This document shows, piece after piece, positions 43,157 to 55,259 of a stretch of 64,000 nucleotides of DNA (its first letter is position 1; the number at the start of each line of letters is the position of its first letter). The notes under the pieces were generated by a model. That model saw only the letters and a program-made list of their open reading frames with translations, had not been told where the DNA came from and did not search any database. Source of the DNA: Escarpia spicata. Its lineage: Eukaryota; Annelida; Polychaeta; Sabellida; Siboglinidae. A program made the position numbers and the translations under genes. The stretch spans positions 21,230,273 to 21,294,272 of the forward strand of contig OZ023217.1 in assembly GCA_963995525.1 (NCBI GenBank). The letters are read 5' to 3'.

Positions 43157-46100
43157 ATATATGTGTCAATAATACAAGTGTTTAATCAGGTTTGAACTAC
43201 CACGGGTACATCAGTTTGAAAACAAAATGTCTTTAATAATTTCCTAAGCTGCCTGATATTCTCAGTACTTAGCACTCAGTTCTAATGGAAGAGTTTCACA
43301 ATGTGGACCCAACACAAACAAATCAAAATATGACTTTTAAATGATGAATTGGCTACCTGGGTTCTGTTATTACTGTATAACTGTAATTGTTTTAACCTTC
43401 TGACTCACAAGAATAACAATGCATCCTTATTCTCTGATTTCTTGGAAACCATCAGAATCATCACCTTGAAGTTGATCTCAGTGAGATATATCTGCCCCTG
43501 TAGGTTCCACCATCTCCCAGTTGAACGACTTAAGATGTGCCATATCACACCAGAGCTTGTGACCTGACAGGGAAACTAGCTCGGTTAATGCTAGAAACAT
43601 GCTAGGATGTGCCCTTAATAGCACTGTATTGATTTTCTGAGCGTTCGTTCACGTACGTTTACCATAAACTGTGCACTGTTGGCGGTGATAATGAGCCGAG
43701 CTCATGTATTGTTAATGTAAATGCTGTGGTGTGGTCCACAGTGGCTACTCGGTGCACTTCATCCTCCCACCCCTGTCAAGGTGAATCTGACTTAGTCATA
43801 GTTTCTCTTTAATCTGGGCACTGCGTGAACAACTAGATTGTCAGACCCTGTTAACTGTGCATTCCTGGGCCTAGTAACCCTCTTATTGACATAAGTGCCA
43901 ACATCAGGTTGATTGATTGATTCTGATTGTATAGTAATTGACACCTGAGGGTTTTTGTAGTTTGCCAGTCTATTGTGGTAGCAGCAGTTCAAACTAATAT
44001 GTCATTGACAATGTTATGTAAGAATTGTTTTTATCAACAAGTTTGTTGATTTTATTTTTCCATAAAGATATATATTTTTAGTTGAAGTGTCTTTGCTGTC
44101 TGTCTGCTTAGAATATTGTAAACAAGATTTAAAAAAAAATTGTTATATATCTTGATTCATAAAGAAACTGTTGATGCTCATATTTAATACCTGCTGTATA
44201 GGGCAATAAATTGATGTGTATATTCCATGTTACATATATATTTTTAAACTGTTCAAATTGTGCATTTGAAAGGTGTAATCATAAAAGTGTCGCAGGAAAC
44301 GTGAAATAAATCCATTTTCATCATGCTTATGTTTACACATCATCAGTGAACATGCATGCATGTGTTGTCATTTCACACTATTGACCACTCATCAATTAAT
44401 CAATGTACTCTAATTAATTTAGCACACCTACGGTAGGTCATAAAGCAATTAGCTTGCCAGGTGTAAATATTGATACAGAATGAGCAGGCAACACCTTACC
44501 TTGCTATCTACAGTGTATCCTAGCTATTGTCAATATGTACCATTGGAAGAAGGCAACTTCAAAATGACAATAAGTTTACAATTTGAATATTTCATAGATG
44601 CAACTTTAAAACTGTTGACACTATTTCAGGCTTGTTAATTAAACATAATTAGATGGGAAATATTCCTTTAATATATTTATTCTTGTATTAAGAACTGTAT
44701 ATAGATACATGTTAATAAAGGAGGAACAAACATTGTACCATTAATTTATTATTAATATCTGTACTGCCGAAATTATGTGTTTTAGTGTAAAATCACATTA
44801 TTTAAGATATAATTTACCATTATCTGTTTATAAATTGAATACCGCCCATTCAGTACACTTACAAACAGCTGTCATGAAGCCCTGTCAATAATGTCTTATA
44901 CCTCCATGGAGAATGAACAGAGTTTAATGGGGGTCAAGCATTCACAAGAAATATGTGAAGGACATATTAAATTATGTTCCCGTCTGTTACATTTGGTTCA
45001 AAACATAAACAAAATTTATTTATAAATGGTCACAGCATATATTATGATTTTATAAATGTGTAGTTCATTAGAATAAATTCAAACAATCAAGATGTTAGAT
45101 GTTAAAAAAGATCTGTATACATCGACTAGTTTATTACTTTATACAATTATCAATTTTGTATCAGAACAGATTCACTAAAACATGATAATTTTGTATCCAC
45201 TATGAGTATGACATGCTAGCTCATTTAGGCAAATTATGTTTTATTTAGTTTTGTTGACAAAAACTTGACATTATCCGTTTCTTTTGGTCTTGGTAATTTC
45301 AACAAATATATCATTCAAATTTCTTATCACCGCTATTGCAACCAAGTGTTTATACATTTACAAGTCAGAAATTGTGTGGAAGAATTCTCGGAGAGCAGGC
45401 ATGGGTCTGATAATAAACTTGAAGTTTTAGTTACATTTTATGTAGATCTATGTACTTTCTATAATGTACTGTTTGATTTGTAAATTATATAAATAAGTAC
45501 CAATTGAAACACAGCTACACAGTTGGGGGAATAGATTTTATACTAGTTACAGAACTCAACACATTTTTTGGCAAGAATATTTGCAGGGTTCCATTCTCCA
45601 GAGAATGAAAGAAAAGAGAATGAAAAATGTGAATAGGTAGCAATTTAATACTTCTAATAAATGAAAAATTGCAATGAGAAAGACCATCAATTCAGAAAGC
45701 TTGTTACACACATTGTTTCTGCATTGTGATGGATTGAGTAATAATGATCCATCTGTGTAGGTGTTGAAAGTAGGCCGAAGCTTTGGTGAGAAGACCGTTA
45801 ACACTATACATCTACACCAATTTAGTTTGGTGTCACATTAGTCAGTTTAATTGTTATGTGTTGTGACCTTGGTAGAGGTTACTGTAAACCAGCTGTTATC
45901 ATTACAATGAATTGTTCTTACATTCAAACAACATTTTAACAACGGATTGTATAATATGATTTTATCTAAAAATGTGTGAGATAAATTTAATGATTTAGTT
46001 GATACAGAAATTGTTGAAAAATCTTAGGTATCAGAGTGTTCATGCAGGTATAAATGGTTGTTTGTAGGAGGATATTTAAATGCTACTAGTTTTAGCTACT

Positions 46101-47314
46101 TTACAGAGCTTTTATTTTGGAAATGGTTGTGGAAATGGACAGGGTTAGCCTAACTGTCATACATGAAAGCTGTTTCTGCATTAATTTATGTTTACATGTA
46201 CCGGTACTGACTCTACTGAGTTACTGGAAAAAAATCAACAGCGGTTTTGTGAATAACACCAACCAGTTTCACTGTGTTAACCCTAGCTCCATTTTTCATT
46301 CGGATGGCCTATAAGACAAGGGTTAATGCTGTTAAATAAAATGACAATGGATAGCTCCATGCCATATAGTCAGTTTAACAAGTAATGAACCTGCAATAAA
46401 ATAGCATATGTGCAAGTAATTTATTTTAAACACTTCATATGGTTATTCAGCAAATGGTTCAGCAATTCTAAAAAAAGCCTTGATAGCCGCAAATTCCCCA
46501 TAATGTATATATCATGCAGGTTGGCCTGCTTCAAGCAAGTGCTGATTGTCCTGTGAAAGCAGGAATCTAGAACACTAAGTGAGTACACAGATCATATCAG
46601 TATTTACTTCCTAGTTCATTGTGTTGGCTGTTCCATGCGGCTTGCTCTGACGTCAATAGTTAGCTGCGCAACACATATCTATATTAAGATTAATACTGCG
46701 AAAGCGATTACCAATGCAATAACATTGTGTGGATTCATGCAAGTATTTGTCAATGCCGAAGGGCTCGGTTTCTGAGGCTCTTTCTTATCAGCTCAGCTTT
46801 TCCTGTAGTCTTCTGCATGTATAGAGTTACTTGTGTGTTAGGAAATAGTAAATTCAATTCAGTTACATGTTCTTGTGGGAAATATTGTTGCTGTTTTCTT
46901 GTGATGTCTCTTTGATAGTATGTTCAGAAGGATAAAGCTGATATTGTGTATTAACATTTGAAAGTTTAGTTTAAAAAACAAAGTTAAGGATTTTCTTTGA
47001 GAAATAACATTATCAAAAAAGTTACTTAAAAAAACTAGTATAATGATACTATAATCACAGCTTACAAGAATCACCACTTATTGTTTAGATTTGGGAGAAG
47101 TAGCGATGTTGATATTTATATGAATAACCCATTAGATGTATTTTAAAATGTACGGTAGGCACAATGGATATTTTTCTCACTTTGCCGTACTGTGATTATG
47201 GGTGTCTGTCTAAGCCCCTGCCCCACACCCCTTCGTAATGGCTAATATTTAAACCCTGAAACATCAGCGCATTTGAATGCATCGCAGACTATCTAAAATT
47301 TGTCTTTCTTGCAG
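43157..47314 (+). other. NPDC1-like intron 1, 3' part
   Basis: About 4 kb of AT-rich sequence. Nothing is recognised beyond simple AT runs; the short frames at 45265-46915 have no support. The intron ends TCTTTCTTGCAG. Confidence 0.6.
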
Positions 47315-47485
47315 GTCAAAATGCTGACCAAATGACTGCAGATCTCGCGGACCAGTTGCGTCAGTGTGACTCCAGGTGTGGCCTGCGTTTCCGCCGGAGC
47401 TGCTCGAATAACCCGCCTCTTTGTGGAGATTGCATGCCAGGGTTCCGAGAACGAGATGGACTGTGTCTGTCTATCCTGCGTCCAG
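47315..47485 (+). CDS. NPDC1: NPDC1-like protein, exon 2 (six-cysteine segment)
   Basis: 171-bp phase 1-1 exon encoding the extracellular N-terminal part. The six Cys are spaced C-x3-C-x7-C-x6-C-x2-C-x10-C, including CGDCMPGFRERDGLC. From memory of the family, human NPDC1 has C-x7-C-x6-C-x2-C-x11-C with CGPC followed by an acidic-Gly-Leu-Cys end, a close match. The acceptor is TTTCTTGCAG and the donor is CCAG/GTACTT. Confidence 0.82.
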
Positions 47486-47679
47486 GTACTTACATTACCC
47501 TCTCATCTGCTTGTCTACTATGAAAACTAAAATGATTTATTTATTTATTCGACAAAAACGTGAACTTTTCTGCTGATCCATCATTTAAAAAAAAATGGAA
47601 TCATGAGTTTGGGATTTAATTTTATGATGCATCAATAATAACTCGATGAATAAAAAATATTCATTTTTTTTACTTTCTA
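47486..47679 (+). other. NPDC1-like intron 2, start
   Basis: Intron 2 spans 47486-63641 (16.2 kb) and begins GTACTT. Ordinary AT-rich sequence. Confidence 0.6.
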
Positions 47680-47880
47680 GTTGTTTCCAATGCTCGACAT
47701 TATTCTATTATCTGACTAGTATTGTTGTAGTTCGAATTTGATGGTCTTAAGGGGTTGCACTATTACAAAACCAACCTTTCTATACTGGCACTGAGGGTGT
47801 TTGTCGTCCTCAGTGATTCTTTTACATCCCAAATTAAGACAGGACCGACATTAGCATGATCAACGAGTCACAAATGCATC
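47680..47880 (-). mobile_element. tRNA-derived SINE, copy 2 (tRNA head missing)
   Basis: Matches 35705-35955: the tail TTCTAGTTGTTTCCAATGCT, TATACTGGCACTGAGGGTGT, GTCGTCCTCAGTGATTCTTT, and ACATCCCAAATTAAGACAGG. The copy stops before the tRNA-like part. Confidence 0.8.
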
Positions 47881-48476
47881 TCAGTCATTCACAACATTAA
47901 TGGAAAAACTGTTGCAATAAGCTATTAAAATGTTGATTATCGATAGTTTTTATTTTAATTATTTATATTGATGTCTACTAAATCCACTACCATCACACAT
48001 GACAATAAACCGCACTCAGATTGGACAATAGATCAAGATCAACTCGCACACTGCGACTAAAGCTGTTTATTCTGAACACAGATTTCAAATTACTGTCACA
48101 TCTGCTACTCTGGTTGCGTTTTCAACTATGTACTCGCTACTCCTGGTTATGACTCATCACTACAGTTTCCACAGATCTATTGCACCTGCAGAGGCTTTTT
48201 GCAATGATGTAGTGCATCATTTAAAACAGCACGATTCATTTAGCCCTTTGCAAACAAGGTTCATTGATGTTAAAGTGTGTATTATCTGAATAGTTTAACT
48301 AAAATGCGCAGTTGTATTACATGATAAGAGAGTGTGTAATGCAAGTGTAAAATGATTTCTGTTATACAACTTATAGAGGCAGAGGTATGTTTGCCTGTTT
48401 TGCCGAACATTGACCAGTTGAAGATAATTAAATGATTTATCTGATTGTGATGTTTTTATAGAAACTGAATTTTAAC
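47881..48476 (+). other. NPDC1-like intron 2, non-coding
   Basis: No feature recognised. Confidence 0.45.
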
Positions 48477-48638
48477 ACACTATCTGTAAAACAGTTAAAC
48501 ACCATGAGCAGTATCATAACACTACACAGACAGGTCACACTATCTGTAAAACAGTTAAACACCATGAGCAGTATCATAACACTACACAGACAGGTCATAC
48601 TATCTGTAAAACAGTTAAACACCATTAGCGGTATCATA
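48477..48638. repeat. 60-bp minisatellite, left part
   Basis: About 2.7 copies of a 60-bp unit containing CTATCTGTAAAACAGTTAAA, CACCATGAGCAGTATCATAA and CACTACACAGACAGG. The array is interrupted at GTATCATA by the retrotransposon and resumes at 50122. Confidence 0.95.
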
Positions 48639-49976
48639 TATAGTTATAGACCTATTTCTAATCTCAGCTTCATTTCCAAAATACTAGAAAAGGTTGTAGC
48701 AAGTCGTCTAAGGTCTCACATTAGCACAAATGTGTTAACTAATGTGTCACAATCAGCATATAAGCAGTTTCATTCAACAGAGACTGCCCTTTTAAAGGTT
48801 CATAATGACATTACCTTGAACATTAATAATGGTAAAGTGACTGCACTTACCTTACTAGATCTCTCTGCCGCGTTTGACACGATTGATCACAGCATTCTCA
48901 TTGAACGCCTATTAAAGTGGTACGGCATATCTGGCACAGCTCTAAGCTGGTTTTCTTCGTATCTAACTGATAGATACCAAACTATAAAGATTGGGAACTG
49001 CTTTTCGGCTGCACTGCCGGCTTTATTTGGTGTTCCCCAGGGTTCTGTTCTTGGGCCTTTGCTTTTTACTCTTTACACCACGCCACTAAGCTCTGTTATA
49101 CAAAAACATAACTTAGATCATCATCTTTATGCTGATGACACTCAGATTTACATTTCGTTGGCTACCCCGGATACAAATCGCTCCCTTAACCAACTTAGTG
49201 ATTGCCTTCAAGATATCTTCCATTGGATGACTGACAGCAAGTTGAAATTAAATGCAAATAAAACTGAATTGATCATTATTGGTACTCGAATGCAGCGTTG
49301 TAAACTGGATGGTTTTTTCCCTACGCGTATTTTGAATCAGTACATCACGCCAGCAACCTCGGTGCGTAATCTAGGAGTAATCTTTGATAGAAACTTCAAT
49401 TTCCGACAACATATATCTCAAACATGTCGCTGCTGTTTTTATCGTATTCGTGATCTTCGCCGTATTCGCCGGTATATGTCATTTTCTGTTGCTAAGACTA
49501 TTGCAACAGCGCTTGTTAGCAGCAGAATTGACTATTGCAATTCCCTCCTTTATAATATCGCTAGCAAGGATATCACAAAACTTCAGCGTGTCCAAAATTG
49601 TCTAGCAAGAGTAGTTACAAGATCTCCTCGTTTTTCTCGCTCTGTGCCACTTTTGAAGTCTTTACATTGGCTTCCTGTACGATATCGTATAATTTTTAAG
49701 ATCTGTACCATTACATATCAGGCACTGTCCAATAAGCAACCATCTTATTTGCATTTATTGCTTACTCCTGTAAGAAAATCTATCCAGCTTCGATCATCTA
49801 GTTCTGACCTACTTTTTGTTCCTAGAGCCAACACTAACATTGGAACTAGGGCTTTTTCTGTTGCTGCACCAACTCTTTGGAATATGCTTCCTCTTAGTGT
49901 TAGATCAGTTGAAAATATTACAAAATTCCGTCGTCATTTAAAAACGTATCTTTACAACCTTGCTTATCCACCTTAG
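48639..49976 (+). pseudogene. L2-like ORF2: reverse transcriptase and C-terminal domain
   Basis: About 445 codons, open to the TAG. Motifs: YRPISNLSFISKILE, SAYKQFHSTETALL, LLDLSAAFDTIDHSILI (first catalytic Asp), FGVPQGSVLGPLLF, HLYADDTQIYI (YADD), WMTDSKLKLNANKTELI, VRNLGVIFD, RIDYCNSLLYNI, LQRVQNCLARVV, LHWLPVRYRI and WNMLPLSVR. All are typical of L2/Rex/CR1-group proteins. Endonuclease and fingers are missing, so it cannot transpose itself. The frame is continuous with the upstream minisatellite, which is chance because the 60-bp unit is open. Confidence 0.9.
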
Positions 49977-50121
49977 CTCCCTAGCGCCTTGACCCATCTG
50001 TTGACAACTGGAAAACTACTTATGGACTTTGAGATTGACCAACCTTTTTGTTTTGATGCGCCTCTGAGCTTGGTTTCCAAGGATTTAGGCGCAATAGAAG
50101 TTATCTTATATCTTATCTTAT
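48639..50121 (+). mobile_element. L2-like non-LTR retrotransposon, 5'-truncated, inserted in the minisatellite
   Basis: A 1.48-kb insert between two halves of the 60-bp array. It starts inside the RT domain and carries the rest of ORF2 without stops. The 3' end has short tandem TTATC/TTATA words (50100-50120), a usual tail. The intact frame suggests a recent insertion. It is on the same strand as the host gene. Confidence 0.9.
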
Positions 50122-50403
50122 ATAACACTACACAGACAGGTCACACTATCTGTAAAACAGTTAAACACCATGAGCAGTATCATAACACTACACAGACAGG
50201 TCACACTATCTGTAAAACAGTTAAACACCATGAGCAGTATCATAACACTACACAGACAGGTCACGCTATCTGTAGAACAGTTAAACACCATGAGCAGTAT
50301 CATAACACTACACAGACAGGTCACACTATCTGTAAAACAGTTAAACACCATGAGCAGTATCATAATACTACACAGACAGGTCACACTATCTGTAAAACAG
50401 TTT
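50122..50403. repeat. 60-bp minisatellite, right part
   Basis: About 4.7 further copies of the same 60-bp unit, nearly identical to each other. Because 60 is divisible by three, several frames on both strands stay open; none is a gene. Confidence 0.96.
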
Positions 50404-51772
50404 ACTTTTTGATGCATTCATTTGGATCCCGAAGACAACAGATTCATTGCACTTCCTGCTAATGATTACCACCACTGGCTGATTCCAGGTAATAGAACAG
50501 ACAACGATAATTGAACTGAGTAGTGCATTGAATGACGCATGGAGCAGCATCCTTCTCTGTTCATTTGCTTTTACTTATGCCACGATTGAATGTCGTCTCT
50601 TGTGGCCGAGCATCGCCAGAAATATCGCTGCAGTTAGCTGCGCATTGATTTTCTCATTGTGGCAATGTCCAGTGCAGTAGTCAGTCTAAACTCGAGCAGC
50701 AAAGGTGTCCAACTGTGTAATGTTTGGTCTCACATTGATTTCTCTACCGCACATAACTGAACACGTTGACCCTCCGCTTTGTGTCTGCAGAACACGCAGA
50801 TAACCGGCTGTCCACGATCTACAGTAATGTCTACTTTGATCATAGCTGCAAATGTGTTCATGTGTGTGTGCTGATAATGGAACTAAATGGAAATTTGGCG
50901 GTGAACAATGAACGTCAGTGAAGCTGTTTGTTGGGAGGTCTTGGTGATCAATTATTATGGGAGCTATTGAACGATATACCTTCCCCGCCTCATGTTTCAT
51001 GTAAATTTATGTGATATTGGTTATCTCGGAAACCGCAGTGATATCTTGTTTATTTATTATTGTCACCTTATTTGAACTTGGACTGATATAAATACTGCAT
51101 TTTTAATAACTTTGGCATTGTGCTTCGGTCATTTAGGTCATGTATGTGTAGCTTTGTTTGTGAAAACATTTAATCTATTTTATGTCCACTGAGATTGAGT
51201 AGATTTCTTCTTTTGTCTAGATTGTAACCTGTCGCAGTCAGTAGTAGTAATTAAAAGATTTGTCATTAAAATGTAGTGGATAGTCCTACCAATAAATGAA
51301 CATCTAGACTACAGCAACATGCTATTTTTTCCTCAAACTATATGTTGTAAAGTATAGGACATAAGTCCCACTAATATGATAACTTTGTAATTCAGGCCAA
51401 TTCCAGGGATGCCCTCAGAAATGACTTTCTACTATATTACAGTGACCTTATCTTAATAAAATCACTTTGGGTCATGGGAGTTATTACTGCCGATTCAATT
51501 AAGCATTGTGGTTTAATACAGTTGGAATAGAGAATGATTCCAGCCAATATATGTTATGCAGTTAAACAGTAGATTACACAGTTCAATAGTAATAAAGGAA
51601 TAAATTAAAGAACAAAGTTGCACATGCATTGACATTGTATTGTTGTTCAGAACTAATTATAAGTTATTAAAGTATGTACCATAAATATGATTAAAGAATG
51701 GGGAAATTTAAATAGATTTGTAATTTATAATTTTTTTCATGTAAACAAACTGCGTACATAAAAAGTCCAGTA
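50404..51772 (+). other. NPDC1-like intron 2, non-coding
   Basis: No element or exon recognised; the minus-strand frame at 50686-51000 has no support. Confidence 0.5.
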
Positions 51773-51947
51773 CAGTCGAACCTCGGTTTAAGGTCACCTC
51801 AGTAATAAGCCACCTCACAATTAAAGTCACTCTAGAACAGTCCCACATTATTATTTTTTTAATAGTAAAGTATAGGAAATTAGTCTCATCAATACGGTTA
51901 CATCATTATTTAGGTCATTTTTTTCAGTTGCAAGATGACCTAAATAA
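51773..51947. mobile_element. pogo/Tigger-type MITE, copy 2 (inverted, one end lost)
   Basis: Starts CAGTCGAACCTCGGTTTAAG after TA. AGTCACTCTAGAACAGTCCC and AGTAAAGTATAGGA match the complement of 41248-41432. The far inverted repeat is eroded. Confidence 0.72.
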
Positions 51948-52912
51948 TATATTGATCTATTTCAGAACTTTACAGTTTACATAGTTTTTGTAGCATTTTA
52001 AAATATCAACTTCACAGCAATAAGACTATTAATGTAGGAACCTCATTATAATAAATACCTGGACATTGTTTCTTATAACCATGGGTCCGTTTTGAACACA
52101 CTGCATGATATGTCTAAGTTATCATGTGGTACGTCCACATCTCAATACATGTCTGGTCTCATTTATTGAGCCATCTCTCATAGTCGACCTTCGGCTTGGC
52201 TGCCTCCAGCATATTCTAGTAGAGCAGGTGTGAAGACCCAACAACAGGCTAGCTAACACAATTATCTCTAGCAGTGCTGGGTTCTCATTGTCTGATACTT
52301 TGTTGACCCCAAAGCAATGTATGCAATTCATAGAACAGGAGAGAGTTGCTGCTGAGACAGTCATCTTCCACTTATGTCTCAGATACATTTAAACAATTAT
52401 TTAAATGCTGGTTTATATATATTATAGCACACTTAACATGCGTACATTTCATTGCAGTATTGTGCATGTACATTTATTTAATCATTAACCTTATTAAACT
52501 CCTGTGTTTACATGAAATGTATTTTCTTATGAACACCAGCTGATATGGTCAATCATAGGTCTTCCTTTTCTTCTTGGTAGATAATAAATTAATAATTGAC
52601 AATCCCTTGAAAGCAGGATGACTTCAAGCTAGAGTCAATGGTGGCCCTGAGTGGACTTTGGACTCTTCAGCCCTGGTGTTCTTCTCCTGTTAGTGTAATG
52701 AGAGCAGCTGAGTCTACCTGTGGTGTCGATTGACATAGCAAAATTAGATGTTATGAAATTATTAAATATTATAAAAACATCATCGTAAATATTCTTAAAC
52801 CATTAGATGTTCTTAAATCAGTAATAAATATTATAAAATAATTATTGTAAATAGTGTAAAATCATTATTATGAATATTCTTAAATTGGTAAAAAAAATTA
52901 TAAAATCATTAT
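51948..52912 (+). other. NPDC1-like intron 2, non-coding
   Basis: 52740-52910 has degenerate repeats of ATTATAAAATNATTAT and AATATTCTTAAA; otherwise nothing is recognised. Confidence 0.45.
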
Positions 52913-54443
52913 CAGGGGTCGATTTTAACGGTATTCCGTTACTTCGTGCACCCCAGATTTTGCAACGGATTACCAGACTTGACGGTAACAGGGATCCGGC
53001 CGGATTACCGCTATATGTTGGAAAATAGGGGTCGATTTTAACGGTATTCCATTACTCCGAGCACATGTCTATATTAAATCTACTTTGTAGTTAGCTAAAA
53101 CAAATTTGATTAAAATGTGCATGATGAATAGGGATAGTATTGTGGTGAGCATTGTGTGAAGTGCCAGTCAGCCTGCTGTTGTTTATTTAGCAACTCAGCC
53201 TATGACTGCATGGAAGCTGTGACTGTCAATTACAATTAAGTGGATCAGTTACCTTTGTACTATTGTAGCATGCATCATCTGGTATGAATTCAGTGAGCAC
53301 AAATGAAATACACAAACATTGCTAAAGAAGACAGTGCACTGCTATGAAATCAAAGGCAAAATTGCAAATGGCGGTGGCCCGACTTAAAATATAATAATAA
53401 ACATTGTTTATTCACGATAACCTTATAAAATGTATTTTTTTTATCTTCCTAAGGGGTGTGATTGTAAAATATTAGAGTACAAGTAAATGTTATAGAAATG
53501 CTAAACAAATTATTTAAATAAAATAGTATATTGCATAATGTAGTTAAGATATACTTAAATACATATTAATTTTTTTTAATTAGAATTGCACAAATAATAT
53601 TTGTAAAATATGTAGCATAAATAAATAAAATAAAAAAACGCTGTGTTAAAATGTTCATTACGTTGTTTGTCCCTGTTGTCTAATTAAACACGTTATGCAA
53701 ATATGCTCTCTTAAACACACTTAGAGAGCTGCATTTTCTTATTTCTGGATTTAAAGTATTCCATATTTATACGCCATTAACAGCTATAGAGTTCTTGAAG
53801 ATGTTGGTCCGTGCTCTTGGAACATACAAGTCCCCTCTTGAATTTGACTGTGTTGTTCTTGTCGAAACGTTCGAGACAGATTTGAATAGAGCACACATGT
53901 AGTCAGAAGCCAGTCCCTTTACTGCCTTGAACATCAATTGAGATTGTCTGTATTTCACATGCTCTGGTAGTGGCAGCCAGTTTAGTTGTTTCAATAGTGG
54001 AGCACCTGGAGCTCTGTATTTAGAGTCTGTTATGATTCTGGCAGCACGTCTTTGTAGTTTGTAGATGCGTTCTGATGAATTTGAGTGTGCTGCAATAGTC
54101 CATGTGTGGTAAAACATAGCTGTTGTAGAACGTCTTCCATGCTTGGTATGGAAGGTATTTCTTTATTCTGCAGAGAAGTGCGAGGTTTCCGGCAATCGTG
54201 TTGTGTGTCTTGTGCACATGGGCGTTCTAGGCGGGCCGAGACATCGCGGTATTTAACTCTTGAAAACCAATTTGGGCACACGGGTATAATAAAAACAGCA
54301 GGCCGTATGAGTCCACTGAGCACATGTATTTTTTTATTTTACATGAATTTGATGGATTACCAAATTTCTAGATGGATTACTGAATTCTATATGTTGGTAA
54401 TCCGTCTGGGTTACCAGACCTTTTACCTTAAAATCTACCCCTG
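52913..54443. mobile_element. hAT-like TIR element containing a non-LTR fragment
   Basis: The left end is CAGGGGTCGATTTTAACGGT. The right end read inward is CAGGGGTAGATTTTAAGGTA. The left terminal sequence is repeated at 53027-53050 (AGGGGTCGATTTTAACGGTA). The words GGATTACC and TATATGTTGG also recur near both ends. The target duplication is unclear (ATTAT on both sides). A retrotransposon fragment lies inside. Confidence 0.62.
53640..54217 (-). pseudogene. non-LTR retrotransposon ORF2 C-terminal fragment
   Basis: Minus strand: IRKYLPYQAWKTFYNSYVLP and HMDYCS, then ERIYKLQRRAARIITDSKYR, LLKQLNWLPLPEHVKYRQSQ and GDLYVPRARTN. This is the post-RT C-terminal region of Rex/L2-type elements, in two frames. 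It is nested within the TIR element at 52913-54443. Confidence 0.78.
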
Positions 54444-55259
54444 ATTATCGTAACTATTCGTAAATCATTAAAATAAATATTACTAATTTATTAATATTCT
54501 ATGACAACAGTCAACAGTGGCAAAGATAATCCAAGATTGTTATGATGAAGGTTGTTGTTCACCTCTCGTTTCCCTGTCTGTCAGGGGTAAGGCTGGCCTT
54601 GATTCCGGTACATTATTATGAAGGGTGTGTTTATGTCACCCTCCTTCTGTGTCTCAATATGTCACTCTCTAACACTCAATTCTCCCTGTGTCTATATTCC
54701 TTTTCCTCGCACAATCTCTTTCCCAAATGTCTCTCACAGCCAGGACATCTTAAAAGGAATAATCAGTCGAATTCGGTTTGTCAAGTAACTAGGTGAATGT
54801 AGCCTTGATCCACTCGTCACTGGTGTCTATTACTCATCCTACTTCTTCTATCATCTCTCTCCAATCAATTTGCATCCATTAGCAGTTCCGACAAACAGAA
54901 CTTGATCTAGGATACTTGAGAATTATTGATTAAATCTTGTCAGTTTATAGCATCACTGCATGGTTGTGATCAGCGGTAATTGTTGTTTTCCGTTTTAGTT
55001 TGGCTACCTGTCATACACGTTATTAAAGAAATTGTGTCTTCCTGAATTGCATATTCAGTTTTTTCATACCAAAATAAAACAACTAAATAAAATGTTTCAA
55101 ACTCAAACAAACTCGGCTTTTGCCTGAAAGTACCCATGTAATTTCTTGTATGTATTTTTAATTTTCAATGTTAAAAATATTAATAGTAAATGCTTTTTGA
55201 TGAGTTAATAATTTTGTATGGTGTTTTTTCGGGATTAAGACATTGAGTACGTAAATGAA
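54444..55259 (+). other. NPDC1-like intron 2, non-coding
   Basis: No feature recognised. Confidence 0.45.

Noticed and set aside
48477..50403. CRISPR-like array (60-bp regular repeats)
   Set aside because: Whole units repeat without unique spacers; it is a minisatellite in a eukaryotic intron.
49989..50462. 157-codon frame with His/Thr/Gln-rich repeats
   Set aside because: Retrotransposon 3' flank running into the 60-bp minisatellite.
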